From the NCBI RefSeq assembly GCF_029211185.1, contig NZ_JARGDO010000009.1, positions 1 to 64,000 on the forward strand: 64,000 nucleotides of DNA, given 5' to 3'. Shown piece after piece: positions 53,295-62,187 of the stretch. Every line of letters begins with the position of its first letter. The first letter of the stretch is position 1. This DNA is from Tessaracoccus caeni (GTDB lineage Bacteria > Actinomycetota > Actinomycetes > Propionibacteriales > Propionibacteriaceae). The notes under the pieces are model-generated. The model saw only the letters and a program-made list of their open reading frames with translations, did not search any database and was not told the DNA's origin. The position numbers and the translations under genes were made by a program.

Positions 53295-53969
53295 CTAAGG
53301 TGATTCGGCGAGGAAGGTCAGGATTGCTCGGACCCTGCGGTTCTCCTCGCTGGGGTCGAGGCCCAGCTTGGCGAAGATGTTCGAGACGTGCTTGGCCACC
53401 GCGGCACCGGAGAGGAACAGCTGCTCGGCGATCTGCGAGTTGGAGAGTCCTCGGGCCATCAGCTCCAGCACCTCGGCCTCGCGGGGCGTGAGTTCGCCGA
53501 GGCCCGAGCGGTTGGCGTGCATCATGGCCCGGGCCACCTCGGGGTCGATCACGACGCCGCCGGCGATCACCACGCGCAGCGACGAGATGAAGTCGGCCAC
53601 CTGGGCGATCCGGTCCTTCAGCAGATAGCCCGAGCCGCCTGTGCCAGGCGGTAGCCCGAAGAGCTGCTGCGCATAGCCGGACGCGACGTACTGGCTGAGC
53701 ACCAGCACCGAGAGCTCCGGATGCTGCGCCTTCAGGTCGAGCGCCACCTGCAGGCCGTCGCTGGTCATCGTCGGTGGCATCCGGGCGTCGGTGATCAGGG
53801 CATCGGGGAGCCGTCCGTCGGCGGCCAGCCGCGTCATCGTCTGGAGCAGAGCGTCGGCGCGGGATTCCTGGGCGACGATCTCGAACCCCTGGCGCTGCAG
53901 CAACCCGGCCAGCCCCTCGCGCAGCAGCGCGGAGTCGTCGGCGATCACGACGGTAGCCGCCCCCGTCAT
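53295..53969 (-). CDS. Response regulator, NarL/LuxR family
   Basis: 224 aa. Receiver with IADDSALLREGL and phospho-acceptor D in ALITDARMPP, K in GYLLKDRI, then the LuxR helix-turn-helix (LTPREAEVLELMARGLSNSQ, IAEQLFLSGAAVAKHVSNIF). It is coupled to the kinase gene by ATGA. The divergent ABC operon is the obvious target. Confidence 0.93.
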   Translation of the reverse strand: MTGAATVVIADDSALLREGLAGLLQRQGFEIVAQESRADALLQTMTRLAADGRLPDALITDARMPPTMTSDGLQVALDLKAQHPELSVLVLSQYVASGYAQQLFGLPPGTGGSGYLLKDRIAQVADFISSLRVVIAGGVVIDPEVARAMMHANRSGLGELTPREAEVLELMARGLSNSQIAEQLFLSGAAVAKHVSNIFAKLGLDPSEENRRVRAILTFLAESP

Positions 53970-54679
53970 AGTGTGACCCCCGGCTCGCCTCGGTTCAGCA
54001 GCAACGGGATGAGCGCGGCCACCTGGGTGGGGCCGCCGGCCGGGCTGGACACGGAGAGCACCCCGCCGAAGGCTGCGAGCCGTTCGCGCATGCCCGCGAG
54101 GCCATGCCCGGAGAGCAGCCGTGCTCCGCCCGGCCCGTCGTCCATCACGGACGCGCGCAGGTCTTTGTCAGCGGCCAGCAGCACCGTGACGGTGGCGCCG
54201 GGGGCGTGTTTCGCCGCGTTGGCAAGCGCCTCGCAGGCGAAGAAGTACGCGGCGGCGAGCACTCCCTCAGGCAACCGGGGGAGCGGGTTGGGGCAGACGA
54301 TCCGTACCTCCGAGGGGGAGCCCTGCGCCACATCGTGCAGCGCTGCCTCGAGCCCCTGTTCGCTCAGGATCTGCGGGTGGATGCCCCGAACGGTGGCGCG
54401 CAGCGCCTCCAGCCCTTTCGTGATCGCCGACGAGGCGTCGTCCAGCAGAGCCTTGAGCTGCGGGTCCGCGGCGACCGACGGGCTGAGCGATGCCTCGCCC
54501 ACCTTCATCGCCGCCGCCACCAGATACTGCTGGGCACCGTCGTGGAGGTCGCGCTCGATGCGTCGGCGCTCCACCTCGTAGGCATCCACGATCGCGCGGC
54601 GCGACGCGGTGAGCTCTGCGATCGTACGGGTGGCCCTCGCCTCGTTGCTGGCCTCTCGCCTCCGCCGTCCGAACACCAC
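53966..54679 (-). CDS. Sensor histidine kinase, NarL-type, cytosolic
   Basis: 237 aa. HisKA_3 dimer region with the phosphorylated H in RRRIERDLHDGAQQYLV, N-box CEALANAAKHAPGA, and GHGLAGMRERLAAFGG. No membrane or sensory domain, so the signal must come from a partner, possibly the FtsX transporter encoded divergently. Overlaps the regulator by 4 bases. Confidence 0.9.
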   Translation of the reverse strand: MVFGRRRREASNEARATRTIAELTASRRAIVDAYEVERRRIERDLHDGAQQYLVAAAMKVGEASLSPSVAADPQLKALLDDASSAITKGLEALRATVRGIHPQILSEQGLEAALHDVAQGSPSEVRIVCPNPLPRLPEGVLAAAYFFACEALANAAKHAPGATVTVLLAADKDLRASVMDDGPGGARLLSGHGLAGMRERLAAFGGVLSVSSPAGGPTQVAALIPLLLNRGEPGVTL

Positions 54680-54787
54680 GTAGCCAGCCTACCGGCGCAG
54701 CCGGACGGAAAAGGGTAGTGCTGGCTCTACCCTGGAAGTCGTCTTGGGGCTGTGGGGGAGAGGGCCCGCGTCGAATGGAATGGAGCC

Positions 54788-55525
54788 ATGACACATCCAC
54801 CCATGAACAACCAGCACGGACTCACCACCTACGACATCGCGCTCAGCTTCGGCCCGGTCCAGGCCCTCGCCGGCGTCTCGCTGTCGATCGCTCCCGGGGA
54901 GTCCGTGGCGATCATGGGCCCGTCGGGCTCAGGCAAGTCCACCTTGCTGCATTGCCTCTCCGGCGTGCTCACACCCACCGATGGCACGGTCTTCTTCGAC
55001 GGCCAGGAGCTCTCGGGGCTGCGCGACAAGCAGCGCTCGCACCTGCGTCTCCAGCGCTTCGGGTTTGTCTTCCAGGACGGCCAGCTGATCCCCGAACTCT
55101 CAGCCCGGGAGAATGTGGCGCTGCCACTGCTGCTGACGGGCACCTCCCGCGGCTCCGCCATGCGCACCGCCGACGAGCGACTCAGCCAGCTCGGCATCGG
55201 TGACCTTCGCAACCGCCGCCCCGGTGACATGTCCGGCGGCCAGGCGCAGCGCGTCGCCATCGCGCGGGCGCTGGCGGGCAAGCCGAGCGTGGTGTTCGCG
55301 GACGAGCCCAGCGGCGCTCTCGACCAGGCCACCGGCCACGAGGTGATGCAGTTGCTCACCACGACGGTGCGGCTGGCCGGTGCCAGCCTCGTCCTGGTCA
55401 CCCACGACATCAACGTCGCTCGCTGGTGCTCCCGGCTCGTCGAGATCCGCGACGGGCTGGTGCACAGCGACCGTCGCCTCGACCGGCAGGCGCCGACCGC
55501 ATCCCTGGCGGGTGAGCAGCGATGA
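54788..55525 (+). CDS. ABC transporter ATPase (MacB/LolD type)
   Basis: 245 aa from the ATG at 54788 (ATGGAGCC before it). Walker A GPSGSGKST, signature MSGGQAQRVAIARALA and Walker B SVVFADEPSGALD. Belongs to the group that works with FtsX-like permeases. Divergent from the two-component system. Coupled to the permease by ATGA. Confidence 0.93.
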   Translation: MTHPPMNNQHGLTTYDIALSFGPVQALAGVSLSIAPGESVAIMGPSGSGKSTLLHCLSGVLTPTDGTVFFDGQELSGLRDKQRSHLRLQRFGFVFQDGQLIPELSARENVALPLLLTGTSRGSAMRTADERLSQLGIGDLRNRRPGDMSGGQAQRVAIARALAGKPSVVFADEPSGALDQATGHEVMQLLTTTVRLAGASLVLVTHDINVARWCSRLVEIRDGLVHSDRRLDRQAPTASLAGEQR

Positions 55526-56955
55526 GCCAGACCATGACGCGCCCGGCGCCGGCCCGCGTGACGGGGCTGGGCGGGCTGACGCTGACCCTCACCAAGGCCC
55601 GCTTCGCCGCCCGCCAGGGCGACTCGACGCTCTATCTCTCCGCCACGGTCGCCTACCTGGTCACGTCCGCGCTGGCCCTGACCGTCGCCGGCGGCACCTG
55701 GATGTTCTACAACCGCTACCAGGATCCGGCGCTCAACCCGTTGCTGGAATCCATCGGCCCAGACGGCGTGATGCTGTCGTTGTCCTACCTGATCCTCGCG
55801 CTGCTGGCTTGCGCCCTGGTGGTGCCGTCCATGATCTCCCTCGCCGCCGCGGCGGCGGTGCTGGGTGCCCGAGGCCGCGAACGACGCCTCGCCGCGCTGC
55901 GGCTGCTCGGCCTGTCGTCGGGCGACGTGACCCGGATGTCCCTGGTGGACACCGTCCTCCAGGCGGTGATCGGCAGCCTGGGCGGCCTGGTCATCTACCT
56001 CGTGAGCCTGCCCGCCTGGCGTGCGCTGGTGATGCAAGGCAAGGCCATCGACGCCTCCGAGATGATGCTGCCGTGGTGGATGATCCTGGCGGTGCTCGCC
56101 GGCACCATTCTGATCGGGCTGGCGTCGACGGCCTGGGGACTCCAGCAGGTGCGCATCTCGCCGCTCGGCGTCTCCCGCCGCTCCGTGCCGCCGGCCCTGC
56201 GGATCTGGCGGCTGTGGGTGTTCCTCGGGCTGGTCGCCCTGTTCTTCGTGATCAACACGCTGGTGCCGCTGAACAGCGGGATGATCGCATGGCTGGTGAT
56301 GATCGGCGTGATCGTCGTGGTGGTGCAAGGACTCAATCTGGTCGCGCCGTGGCTGTTGCAGCAGGTGGCTAAGCTCTTCGCCCACTCGTCGAATCCGTCG
56401 ATCATGTGGGCGGCGCGACGCATCCAGGCCAACGCGAAGACCACCTGGAAGCGTGCCGGCGGCATCAGCCTGCTGTGCTTCATCGGTGGCTTCGTCGCGC
56501 TCACCCCGATGAGCCTCGGGACCGGGGCCTCGCAGGACGTCTTCGACGCGCTGACCTGGGACTTCACCAAGGGCGTCATCATCACGCTCGCGGTGGGCTT
56601 CGTCCTGACGTCGATCTCGATCTTCATCACGCAGGCGTCCGCAGTGTTCGAACGCGCCGAACAGACGGTCGCCATGGACAAGATGGGCGCCCCGGCCACC
56701 TACACCACCCAGGTGATGTGGCTGGAGACCCTCGGCCCGGTGATCATCGCGGTGGTCATCGGCGCGGGCCTCGGCGCGCTGCTGGCCATCCCGATGTACA
56801 ACATGGCGACGAGCATGGGGCGGCAGTCCTCCGACGGCATCCTCGCGATGGGGGTCGTGATGGCGATCGGCATCCTGCTCGCCATGCTCGCGCTGGCCGC
56901 CTGCAGCCCGCTGCAGCGCCGGGTGCTCTCGGAGCACCGGAGGGCCAACGACTAG
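55522..56955 (+). CDS. FtsX-like permease
   Basis: 477 aa, about eight membrane segments in two FtsX units (near residues 80-190 and 350-470). GARGRERRLAALRLLGLSSGDV and QTVAMDKMGAPATYTTQVMW are the coupling-helix regions. Such transporters remove or sense peptide antibiotics or move lipoproteins. A resistance role, sensed through the adjacent kinase, is inferred. Confidence 0.9.
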   Translation: MSQTMTRPAPARVTGLGGLTLTLTKARFAARQGDSTLYLSATVAYLVTSALALTVAGGTWMFYNRYQDPALNPLLESIGPDGVMLSLSYLILALLACALVVPSMISLAAAAAVLGARGRERRLAALRLLGLSSGDVTRMSLVDTVLQAVIGSLGGLVIYLVSLPAWRALVMQGKAIDASEMMLPWWMILAVLAGTILIGLASTAWGLQQVRISPLGVSRRSVPPALRIWRLWVFLGLVALFFVINTLVPLNSGMIAWLVMIGVIVVVVQGLNLVAPWLLQQVAKLFAHSSNPSIMWAARRIQANAKTTWKRAGGISLLCFIGGFVALTPMSLGTGASQDVFDALTWDFTKGVIITLAVGFVLTSISIFITQASAVFERAEQTVAMDKMGAPATYTTQVMWLETLGPVIIAVVIGAGLGALLAIPMYNMATSMGRQSSDGILAMGVVMAIGILLAMLALAACSPLQRRVLSEHRRAND

Positions 56956-56973
56956 CGCTTATGTATTGCCTCG

Positions 56974-57013
56974 GGCGTCCGTCGACCTCATCGTCGGCGG
57001 ACGCCTTCTTTTT
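56974..57013 (+). terminator. Rho-independent terminator
   Basis: GGCGTCC (56974-56980) pairs with GGACGCC (56999-57005), followed by TTCTTTTT. Ends the FtsX operon. Confidence 0.85.
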
Positions 57014-57061
57014 CCGCACGAATCAGTGACATTATTCTTGGGGCAAAAGAGGAGGAATGCT

Positions 57062-57961
57062 GTGGGGCGAACAGCCGTCAACCGGGTTCATCGCGCGGAG
57101 GTCGCGGAGGTCCGACCGTTGACCGACGGACTGGTCCGGGTGGTCTTCGCCGGCCAGGGACTCGAGGGTTTCGTCTCATCGGGCGTCGGCGACGAGTATC
57201 TGCGGCTCTTCCTACCAACCGAGGGCTATGACGAGCCGGTACTTCCCGAGCCTACCGACGACGGCTACTGGCGGTTCCCCGACGGCGTCACCAGCACCAC
57301 CGTGCGCACCTACACGGTGCGGGCGTGGGACGAGGCGGCTCGCCGGCTGACCATCGACTTCGTGGTGCACGACGGCGGCGTCGCGGCGCGATGGGCGATC
57401 GGCGCTCGGCCGGGCCATGTCGTCGGGGTGAACACCCCGCGCGCCCTCTACGCGGCGCCCGAGAACATCGACTGGCAGCTGCTCGTCGCCGACGCGACGG
57501 GGCTGCCGGCCGCGCTGCGCCTGATCGAGCAGGCGCCGGCGGGCGTTCGCACGCGCGTCGTCCTCGAAGTGGCCGGACCAGATGACGAACTGCCCGTCAC
57601 CGTGCCCGACGGCGTCGAGCTGACCTGGGTGCACGGCGGCAACGGCCACGGTGCCAGCCGGCTGGTCGACGTCGTGCGCGCCAGCGAGTTCCCCCGGGCC
57701 CCGGGCTACGTGTGGGTGGCGGGTGAGGCCAGGGTGACCCGCGCCGTGCGCCGTTACCTGCGCCACGAACTAGGCCTGCCCGCGGCCGCCTACAAGGTGG
57801 TCGGGTACTGGACCGAAAAGGCCGAGCAGTGGATGGAGCGCTACGAGGCGCTGCCTGAGGAGCTACGCGCGCGGCTGAGTGCGATGTGGGCCGACACCAA
57901 CCGCGACTCCGAGGAGATCGCCGACGAGTACGAGGCCATCCTGGAGGCGCGCGGCCTCTGA
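57062..57961 (+). CDS. Siderophore-interacting protein (FAD ferric reductase)
   Basis: 299 aa from the GTG at 57062, with AGGAGG about 7 bases upstream. FAD-binding pattern RTYTVRAW then IDFVVHDGGVAARWAIGARPG, and C-terminal NAD(P)-binding part with YVWVAGEARVTRAVRRYL. The tail (QWMERYEALPEELRARL) is a family extension. It releases iron by reduction. No metal-regulator box is obvious upstream (57014-57061 is AT-rich). Confidence 0.92.
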   Translation: MGRTAVNRVHRAEVAEVRPLTDGLVRVVFAGQGLEGFVSSGVGDEYLRLFLPTEGYDEPVLPEPTDDGYWRFPDGVTSTTVRTYTVRAWDEAARRLTIDFVVHDGGVAARWAIGARPGHVVGVNTPRALYAAPENIDWQLLVADATGLPAALRLIEQAPAGVRTRVVLEVAGPDDELPVTVPDGVELTWVHGGNGHGASRLVDVVRASEFPRAPGYVWVAGEARVTRAVRRYLRHELGLPAAAYKVVGYWTEKAEQWMERYEALPEELRARLSAMWADTNRDSEEIADEYEAILEARGL

Positions 57962-57984
57962 GGGCACTCCGGTGCGACGCGCCA

Positions 57985-59100
57985 CTAGGTCTGGTCGAGA
58001 CCGGGGGAGTCGTCGCTGCGGCGCGCGAGCCTGCGCACGTCGATGCCGCGAAGCCGCGCGAACTCCGCCGAGGCTCCGGTGATCAGCAGATCCGTGCTGC
58101 AGAGGGCGGGCACGTCGGCGGCGCCCATCAGGGTCAGCAGCGTGCGGATCTGGTCGATCCAGGAGGTCAGCTCGCCGATCAGCGCATCCACGCCCTCCTC
58201 GAGAAGGACGTGCAGGAAGTGCCCGCTGACGCCGACCGCCCGCGTGCCGAGAGCCAGCGCCCGCACCACGTCCAGCGGCGTGCGCACCCCGCCCGAGGCG
58301 AGCACCTCCACGGGCTGCCGCGCGGACGGCTGGGCCGAGAGCGCGGAGGAGAACGGCAGAGCTTCGAGCAGGCATTCGACGGTGGTCTGCCCCCAGCCGG
58401 CGAGGTAGCCGTACTCGCGACCGGCGCGCCGGCGGTTCTCGATGGCAGCGAAATCGGTTCCGCCGCGTCCGCTCACGTCGACGGTGCGCACGCCCCGCGC
58501 GACCACCTGGGCGATGCTCCTCGCGGAGAGCCCGAACCCCACTTCTTTGACGACGACCGGCACGTCGACGCCGTCGACGATCTCCTCGATCCGGTCGAGC
58601 CAGCCGCGGAAGTCGCGCTCGCCCTCGGGCATCACCAGCTCCTGGGCCGGGTTCACGTGAATCTGCAGTGCGTCGGCGTCCAGCAGCCCCACCGCCTGGC
58701 GCGCCTGCTCGACGGTGACCCCGGCGCCGACGTTCGCGAAGAGGAAAGCCTCAGGCGCGTTCTCTCTGATCACCCGGAAGGTGGGCGCCAGTTCGGGACT
58801 GCGGAGCGCGACGCTGACCGATCCGCTGGCCATGGCTACGCCGGTCGCGGCTGCGGCTCGCGCCAGATCGGCGTTGATCCTGCCGGTCTTCTCGCTGCCG
58901 CCCGTCATCGCGTTGATGTAGAACGGTGCCGGCCAGGCGCGCCCGGTGACGGTGGTGCCGATGTCGACGGCGTCGCGGAAGAGTTCGCTGAAAGAGTGGT
59001 GCATGAATCGCACGTCGTCGAAGCCACCGCGCCTTTCACCACGCAGTTCTTCGGCGATCCGGACGTGCTCGTCCTTGCGGTTGCTGTCGCCGTTGCTCAT
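57985..59100 (-). CDS. fni: Isopentenyl-diphosphate delta-isomerase, type 2
   Basis: 371 aa from the ATG at 59100; the frame is open further, but that is the shadow of the kinase gene. FMN-dependent: NAMTGGSEKTGRINADLA, VKEVGFGLSA, SGRGGTDFAAIENRR and VLASGGVRTPLDVVRALALG. Interconverts IPP and DMAPP. Last gene of the mevalonate operon. Convergent with the siderophore gene. Confidence 0.95.
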   Translation of the reverse strand: MSNGDSNRKDEHVRIAEELRGERRGGFDDVRFMHHSFSELFRDAVDIGTTVTGRAWPAPFYINAMTGGSEKTGRINADLARAAAATGVAMASGSVSVALRSPELAPTFRVIRENAPEAFLFANVGAGVTVEQARQAVGLLDADALQIHVNPAQELVMPEGERDFRGWLDRIEEIVDGVDVPVVVKEVGFGLSARSIAQVVARGVRTVDVSGRGGTDFAAIENRRRAGREYGYLAGWGQTTVECLLEALPFSSALSAQPSARQPVEVLASGGVRTPLDVVRALALGTRAVGVSGHFLHVLLEEGVDALIGELTSWIDQIRTLLTLMGAADVPALCSTDLLITGASAEFARLRGIDVRRLARRSDDSPGLDQT

Positions 59101-59105
59101 CGGAA

Positions 59106-60203
59106 TCACCCCATCTGCCCTTCGGGCTGGTGGACATGCAGGTTGAGCACCCGGATGTCGGCCCTCTCCCATGCGGCCAGCAGCCCATCGACGTTGGCGT
59201 CGTCGTCGATGAGCACGATGCCGCAATCGCCTCCGCCGGCGCCCGAGGTCTTCGCCGCTCCGCCGTGCTGCTCCGCCGTCTCGATGAGATGGCGCAGCGT
59301 CGGCGTCTCGATCGTCATGCCGGTGCGTTCCCCGAGCTCCCTCAGCAGCTCGCGGTTGCGCCGGATCGCGGCGAGGATGTCGTTGGTCCGTCCCTCGTCC
59401 AGCGCCTCGATGAGCGCGTCGACGCACCAGCGGCTCTGCGTGAGGAACTGCAGGTAGTCCAGCCCGCTCTGGGACTTGCGTGCCTGCACGGCTCCCACCA
59501 GACGCGACGTCGACGCCGGCGAGCCCGTCCATCCCACAAGCAGCCGGAGGCCTTCGGGCGGCGGCACGCGTCGCACGGATAGGCCGGGCCATTCCATGGT
59601 GAGCAGCTCTGCCGACGTGTGGTCGCGTCGCGCGGCGCGGACCCATTCCCGGTCGAAGGCGGTGTAGGCGATCCATCCTCCGAACATGCTGGCGACGATG
59701 TCGCCGCCGGAGCCCGACCGCTGCACCTCGATGCTCGCGAGCAGGGCGAGTTTCAGCTGCTCCATGCGGCTCAGATCCAGGCGATAGTGGGCGCACAGCG
59801 CGCGGACGGTGGCGACCGTCACCGCGGCGGAGGAGCCAAGGCCGAACTTGCGGCCGGAGTCGTCGTCGAGCTCGCTGGTGATGTTGAGGTCGAAGATCTT
59901 CAGCGGTTCGCCGAGCGCCAGCGCGACCTCCTCCACGACGCGGATCGCCGCCAGCACGAAGCTGAACGGGGCGTGATCCGGCTCGACGACCATGTCGCTG
60001 TCGCGTCGGTACCACTCCAGCCAGCTGCCCGCGTGGAGATCCGACGTGATCCGGCCCGTCTCGGCCGCGTCCCGCACCCGCACCGTGACGTAGCGGTCAA
60101 CGGCGACCAGCACGGCGGGAAAGCCCGCCTCCACGACGGCGTACTCGCCGGCGACATAGAGCTTGCCCGGCGCCCTCACTTCAGTGGCCCACGCGTGGCT
60201 CAT
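59106..60203 (-). CDS. mvaK2: Phosphomevalonate kinase
   Basis: 365 aa, GHMP fold. VRAPGKLYVAGEYAVVEAG at the start, the phosphate loop KFGLGSSAAVTVATV, and motif 3 TSGAGGGDCGIVL. Converts phosphomevalonate to diphosphomevalonate. Its ATG overlaps the upstream stop by one base, and fni follows 5 bases on. Confidence 0.94.
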   Translation of the reverse strand: MSHAWATEVRAPGKLYVAGEYAVVEAGFPAVLVAVDRYVTVRVRDAAETGRITSDLHAGSWLEWYRRDSDMVVEPDHAPFSFVLAAIRVVEEVALALGEPLKIFDLNITSELDDDSGRKFGLGSSAAVTVATVRALCAHYRLDLSRMEQLKLALLASIEVQRSGSGGDIVASMFGGWIAYTAFDREWVRAARRDHTSAELLTMEWPGLSVRRVPPPEGLRLLVGWTGSPASTSRLVGAVQARKSQSGLDYLQFLTQSRWCVDALIEALDEGRTNDILAAIRRNRELLRELGERTGMTIETPTLRHLIETAEQHGGAAKTSGAGGGDCGIVLIDDDANVDGLLAAWERADIRVLNLHVHQPEGQMG

Positions 60204-61219
60204 CAGATCACCTTCAGCGCGGGGCCGGCATGGGTCACGATCGTCCGCAGGTTCGGCACCGACGGGGCCAGCCTCTCGCGCAGCCGCGCCGCCAGCGCCT
60301 CAGCCTGATCGGCGCGGGTGAGCACCTTGACGTTGGGTCCGGCGTCCATCGTCGCCCACGCCGGCACCCCGGCTGCCCTGGCATCCCGGACGGCCCAGAG
60401 CGCCGCGTGGCTCGCATCCGTCAGGTAGTCGACCGGCGGGGTGGCCGCGCGCATGGTGGCGTGCATGCCCAGCGCGTTGGCCTCCGCCACCTCGCCCAGC
60501 CGGGCGAGATCCCGGTGGGCCACGGCGTCCAAGGCCTCCGCCAGCTGGTCGGCGTGCCGGCGCACCCAAGGCTCGTACTCCGGCGACGTCTGCACCGTCC
60601 GGCGCATCGCCTCACGACTGGAGACGGCCTTCTGACCCGCATCCAGGACGAGCACGACGATGGCCAGCTGGGCGGCGAAGTCGTCACCGTCCGCGCTCAC
60701 GCCCAGCGGCTCCGCGTAGGACGACGCGTCGTCGGTGCCGGCATGCCAGATGGCCAGCCCGCCGAAGATCGAGCGCGACGCCGAGCCGGAGCCACGCCTG
60801 GCCAGCCGGGACAGCTCTCGGGGGTCGAGGCTCAGCCCCGCCGCTGCGGCCGCGGCACCCGTCAGCGCCGCGAAACCGGAGGCGGAGCTGGCGAGCCCAG
60901 CAGCTGTCGGCACCGTGTTCAGCGAGGTGATCTCCGCCGGAGCGCCGATGCCCGCGCGCTCGCGGACCAGGTCGAGCAGCGCCACGATGCGGGCGAGGGC
61001 TCGCTCTGTCACCGGTACGCCGTCGATGGTGGCCCGGTCCGCGTCGCCCTCGTGGGCGTCGTCGAGGAACCGGACCGTCGTGGTGGCGTACAGCTCGTTG
61101 AGCGTCAGCGAGAGGCTCGACGTGCGGGGGAGGATGAGCCGGTCGTCGGCCTTGCCCCAGTACTTGATGAGGGCGATGTTGGCGTGCGCGGTCGCCGTCG
61201 CGGTGCCAGGCCGGGTCAT
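60203..61219 (-). CDS. mvaD: Diphosphomevalonate decarboxylase
   Basis: 338 aa, GHMP fold. TATAHANIALIKYWGKADDR and LPRTSSLSLTLNELYATTTV are diagnostic; the phosphate loop is AGLASSASGFAALTGA. The catalytic aspartate is expected in TMDAGPNVKVL. Produces IPP. Coupled upstream by ATGA to mevalonate kinase. Confidence 0.95.
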   Translation of the reverse strand: MTRPGTATATAHANIALIKYWGKADDRLILPRTSSLSLTLNELYATTTVRFLDDAHEGDADRATIDGVPVTERALARIVALLDLVRERAGIGAPAEITSLNTVPTAAGLASSASGFAALTGAAAAAAGLSLDPRELSRLARRGSGSASRSIFGGLAIWHAGTDDASSYAEPLGVSADGDDFAAQLAIVVLVLDAGQKAVSSREAMRRTVQTSPEYEPWVRRHADQLAEALDAVAHRDLARLGEVAEANALGMHATMRAATPPVDYLTDASHAALWAVRDARAAGVPAWATMDAGPNVKVLTRADQAEALAARLRERLAPSVPNLRTIVTHAGPALKVI

Positions 61220-62187
61220 GCGGCCACCTCCTCGCTCGACGGGGCGTGGCTCCAGGTGGCGTCAGCGCCGGCATCCCGCATCGCAGCCTCCACCAGCTGG
61301 GCGTCCTGGCGGGTGCGGGCGAGCGCGATGACGCAGCCGCCACCGCCTCCGCCGGTGAGCTTGCCGCCGAGGGCCCCGGCGCCCAGGGCCGCAGAGACCA
61401 GCGCGTCGAGGCGATCGTTGCTGACCCCGAGCGCCGAGAGCAGCGCGTGGGACTCCGTCATCTTGGCCCCGAGGCGCTCGACGCGCCCCTCACGAAGGTC
61501 GTCCAGCGCCTCGGTGGTGATCTCGCCCAGCCGAACCAGGCGTTCGTTGGTGGCCTCGAAGAACTCGTCGTATTGCCGCCGCACTTGGGCGACCGTTTCA
61601 CGGGTGCTGCCCTGGATGCCGGAGTCGGCGATGACGATCCAGGCGTTGAGCGTCAGGTCCAACTGGGTGGTGCGTCCGGCCTGGAAGTGGACGGGTGCCG
61701 TCGCCGAGGTGGCCACGGCATCGAGCCCGGAGGGACGCCCGTGGGCCACCTTCTCGGCCTCCTGGGTCAGGTCGAAGATCTCCTCCGGGGTGGCCGACGC
61801 GTCGTAGGCGTCGAGGACCGCGCGAATGACGGCGCCCGCCGCTGCGGCCGACGAGCCGAGCCCCCGCTGCGCCGGGAACTCCGACTCCGTGGTGAGGGCC
61901 AGCCGCGCCTCCGGTGCCCCGACGAACTCCGTCGCGACGGCGGCTGCGCGCTGGATGCTGGCGAAGTGCGACGGGGCATCGCTGAGGGCCCCAGACCAGC
62001 CGAGCGCGGTGAGCGTGCTCGGCGCGTCGTTCTCCCTCACCGGCTCCACCGTCGCCCGCATGCGCAGCGACCGCAGCGGCAACGCGATGGCGGGGTGACC
62101 GTAGACCACGGAATGCTCCCCGAAGAGGATGATCTTGGCCGCGGTCTGGCCGAGTCCGACGTGTGGCGTCACGAGAGCCCTTCTCAT
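61216..62187 (-). CDS. mvaK1: Mevalonate kinase
   Basis: 323 aa from the ATG at 62187, which overlaps the TctA stop (ATGA). GQTAAKIILFGEHSVVYGHP start, phosphate loop QRGLGSSAAAAGAVIRAVLD, and motif 3 GGKLTGGGGGGCVIALA. First enzyme of the operon to act, on mevalonate itself. The direct overlap with a transporter gene ties uptake to phosphorylation. Confidence 0.95.
   Translation of the reverse strand: MRRALVTPHVGLGQTAAKIILFGEHSVVYGHPAIALPLRSLRMRATVEPVRENDAPSTLTALGWSGALSDAPSHFASIQRAAAVATEFVGAPEARLALTTESEFPAQRGLGSSAAAAGAVIRAVLDAYDASATPEEIFDLTQEAEKVAHGRPSGLDAVATSATAPVHFQAGRTTQLDLTLNAWIVIADSGIQGSTRETVAQVRRQYDEFFEATNERLVRLGEITTEALDDLREGRVERLGAKMTESHALLSALGVSNDRLDALVSAALGAGALGGKLTGGGGGGCVIALARTRQDAQLVEAAMRDAGADATWSHAPSSEEVAA

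Noticed and set aside
57985-60015. 676-codon frame that could suggest a kinase-isomerase fusion
   Set aside because: The upstream part is a shadow of phosphomevalonate kinase. The isomerase begins at the ATG at 59100.
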